A DNA stretch of 6,933 nt from an uncultured bacterium (GTDB lineage Bacteria; Bacteroidota; Bacteroidia; Bacteroidales; CAIWKO01), in assembly GCA_903916135.1 (NCBI GenBank), contig CAIWVT010000310.1, positions 1 through 6,933 on the forward strand, read 5' to 3'. The position numbers and the translations under genes are program-made. Shown here one piece after another: positions 5,864-6,933 of the stretch. Each line of letters starts with the position of its first letter. The first letter of the stretch is position 1. The notes beneath the pieces were generated by a model, which was given only the letters and a program-made list of their open reading frames with translations, did not search any database and was not told where the DNA came from.

Positions 5864-5999
5864 CATATTATTATATAACCACCATGAAAAAAAATCTTTT
5901 TTTATTATTATTAAACAAAATAGACTTCCTATTTCTTGTATAACTTATTATATAACAGAACACAAAAGACATATCATGCTGTAGAATTTATTTAGATAA

Positions 6000-6270
6000 G
6001 ACTCGACAGGGCAAGTCGGAGACTTGACTTGGCAAGTCGGAAACTCAATAGGGCAAGTCGGAGACTCGACAGGGCAAGTCGGAGACTCGACAGGGCAAGT
6101 CGGAAACTCGACAGGGCAAGTCGGAAACTCGATAGGGCAAGTCGGAGACTCGACAGGGCAAGTCGGAGATTCGACAGGGCAAGTCGGACATTCGACAGAG
6201 CAAGTCGGAAACTCGACAGGGCAAGTCGGAAACTCCACAGGGCAAGTCGGAGACTCGACTTGGGAAGTGG
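6000..6270. repeat. GC-rich tandem array of 21-bp units, 12.5 copies
   Basis: GCAAGTCGG (first base conserved throughout) begins at 6011, 6032, 6053, 6074, 6095, 6116, 6137, 6158, 6179, 6200, 6221 and 6242, a strict 21-bp step. A half unit lies at 6000-6010 and a degenerate 13th unit at 6263-6270. The commonest unit is 13/21 G+C, in sharp contrast to its AT-rich flanks. Variation is concentrated at a few positions: GGAGAC, GGAAAC or GGACAT, and GACAGG or GATAGG. Each unit contains CTCGAC and GTC-G-GAG, which can form a 6-bp stem with one bulge around an AGGGCAA loop. There are no spacers. Confidence 0.95.
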
Positions 6271-6362
6271 ATTTCAGATATATCTTTACCTTATTTTTTT
6301 TTATAATGCTAATAAAACTTTGATGAAAAATATTTTTCTTGAAATAAAAAGATTTTTTTTTC

Positions 6363-6391
6363 TTGTATATGGAAAATGTTATGTAATTTTG
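6363..6391 (+). promoter_or_regulatory. Candidate Bacteroidetes promoter of the T9SS cargo gene
   Basis: TTG at 6363-6365 and TAATTTTG at 6384-6391 (exact TAnnTTTG) are separated by 18 nt, close to the usual Bacteroidetes -33/-7 arrangement. A run of nine Ts (6353-6361) abuts the -33 side. The start codon at 6450 would have a leader of about 50 nt. Confidence 0.5.
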
Positions 6392-6403
6392 AATTCAGAA
6401 ATA

Positions 6404-6427
6404 AAAGTGGAGTTTGGAGACCACTTT
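6404..6427 (+). other. 5'-UTR hairpin before the T9SS cargo gene
   Basis: AAAGTGG (6404-6410) pairs perfectly with CCACTTT (6421-6427) around a 10-nt loop. It lies between the predicted -7 box and the start codons, so it would be in the leader. There is no T-run, so it is not a terminator. Confidence 0.45.
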
Positions 6428-6449
6428 AAAAATGAATCTTAAACTAAAA

Positions 6450-6933
6450 ATGAAAACAATGAAAAAACTATTATTAATGCATATTGTAATGTTTATGTGT
6501 ATTTTTACGCATGCACAATCATTATCGCCGGAAGTAATAGCTTCATCAGGCGATAATTTTACTTCAAGTAATGCTATACTTAATTGGACTCTTGGAGAAA
6601 CCGTAATTGAGACTTTTTCAACGGGTGGATATTTTTTAACTCAAGGTTTTCATCAAAGCAGTTATAAACCTTTTGCAATAGATGAGAATAAAGAAAATCA
6701 ACAAATAACGATTTTTCCAAATCCTTTTACTGATATTTTGACTATTAATACTGGAAATCTAACAGGATTAAAAATTCAAGTATTTGATGTGCAAGGAAAA
6801 AATCTTATAGAAAAAACTATTGAAAAATCAAATAAGCAATTAGATTTTAGTACGCTGGTTCAAGGCATATATTTTATAAAAATCATTAATAATAATAAGG
6901 TATTAAAAACCTTTAAAATAGAGAAAACAAATA
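6450..6933 (+). CDS. Small secreted protein with T9SS type A sorting domain, 3'-truncated by the window
   Basis: The frame is open to the last base, so the stop codon lies just outside. The 161 visible residues begin with a signal peptide: MKTMKKLLL, a hydrophobic core, and a likely cleavage after THA22 with Gln at +1. The mature part starts with a short region ending LNWTLGETVIETFSTGG and LTQGFHQ, a pattern I associate with small Bacteroidetes T9SS cargo. Residues about 86-161 form the type A C-terminal sorting domain: ITIFPNPFTDILTI, LKIQVFDVQGK, then LVQGIYFIKI and a final KTFKIEK. The protein is expected to cross the inner membrane by Sec and the outer membrane by the type IX system, with the sorting domain removed. 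In-frame ATGs at 6432, 6450 and 6459 are all possible; 6450 is chosen for its A-rich upstream sequence. Little of the protein can be missing. Confidence 0.88.
   Translation, partial: MKTMKKLLLMHIVMFMCIFTHAQSLSPEVIASSGDNFTSSNAILNWTLGETVIETFSTGGYFLTQGFHQSSYKPFAIDENKENQQITIFPNPFTDILTINTGNLTGLKIQVFDVQGKNLIEKTIEKSNKQLDFSTLVQGIYFIKIINNNKVLKTFKIEKTN

Larger units (their letters stand above)
5767..6449. other. Divergent intergenic region, 683 nt
   Basis: It lies between the minus-strand FnIII-like gene and the plus-strand T9SS cargo gene. The flanks are very AT-rich, with runs of A/T and a promoter candidate for each gene. The centre (6000-6270) is a GC-rich 21-bp tandem array. Open frames across the array exist on both strands but are explained by its period of exactly seven codons. 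Confidence 0.75.

Noticed and set aside
5948..6245. Minus-strand Cys/Pro-rich repeat proteins (SPTCPVE or DLPCRVS heptads)
   Set aside because: Same period artefact. No signal peptide or promoter, and unit variation changes amino acids freely.
6000..6270. CRISPR array
   Set aside because: Units are directly adjacent at 21 bp with no unique spacers, and no cas genes are present.
6024..6442. Plus-strand open frames across the 21-bp array with heptapeptide repeats such as RASRRLD or GQVGDST
   Set aside because: The period is exactly seven codons and the unit lacks stops in several frames, so open frames arise automatically on both strands. They run into low-complexity AT-rich tails and no frame shows synonymous-biased variation.

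Overview
The window looks like a chromosomal segment of a Bacteroidetes bacterium (probably Bacteroidales or a relative). Four observations support this. A small secreted protein ends in a type IX secretion (T9SS) C-terminal sorting domain. lpxK is followed directly by a class II purine nucleoside phosphorylase gene. Start codons are preceded by A-rich sequence rather than Shine-Dalgarno motifs. Several intergenic regions carry TAnnTTTG-type -7 boxes. No tRNA, rRNA or CRISPR array was seen.

Layout. Positions 1-3266 hold a tight plus-strand operon: a 5'-truncated stand-alone adenylation (AMP-binding) enzyme, lpxK (lipid A 4'-kinase) 4 nt later, and a purine nucleoside phosphorylase gene overlapping lpxK by 17 nt. 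The core genes make outer-membrane lipid A and salvage purines; the adenylation enzyme is the unexpected partner. Positions 3287-3913 form a compact cassette. A GxxExxY-family PD-(D/E)XK-like gene lies between two 42-bp inverted arms that match at 39 of 42 positions, and the left arm runs into a tandem array of 27-29 bp units. This is a candidate small mobile or self-propagating element.

Positions 3936-4783 hold a minus-strand pair with ATGA overlap: a MmcQ/YjbR-family protein, then a small exported membrane protein of unknown function. The gene-free stretch 4784-5154 holds the promoter of that pair, a 14-bp direct repeat, a roughly 180-bp element bounded by a 22-bp inverted repeat (21/22) that contains a diverged copy of the cassette arm, and a good terminator for the next minus-strand gene. 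Positions 5155-5766 encode an unrecognised 203-residue protein with a fibronectin-III-like C-terminal half.

The divergent intergenic region 5767-6449 is AT-rich except for a GC-rich array of twelve and a half 21-bp units at 6000-6262. The array is open in several frames on both strands but probably does not encode a protein. A promoter and 5'-UTR hairpin follow, and then a small T9SS cargo gene that runs off the right edge.

The most interesting items are the GxxExxY cassette with its inverted arms and its gene-free relative 1 kb away, and the 21-bp array, whose period is two turns of B-DNA and whose units can each fold into a hairpin.
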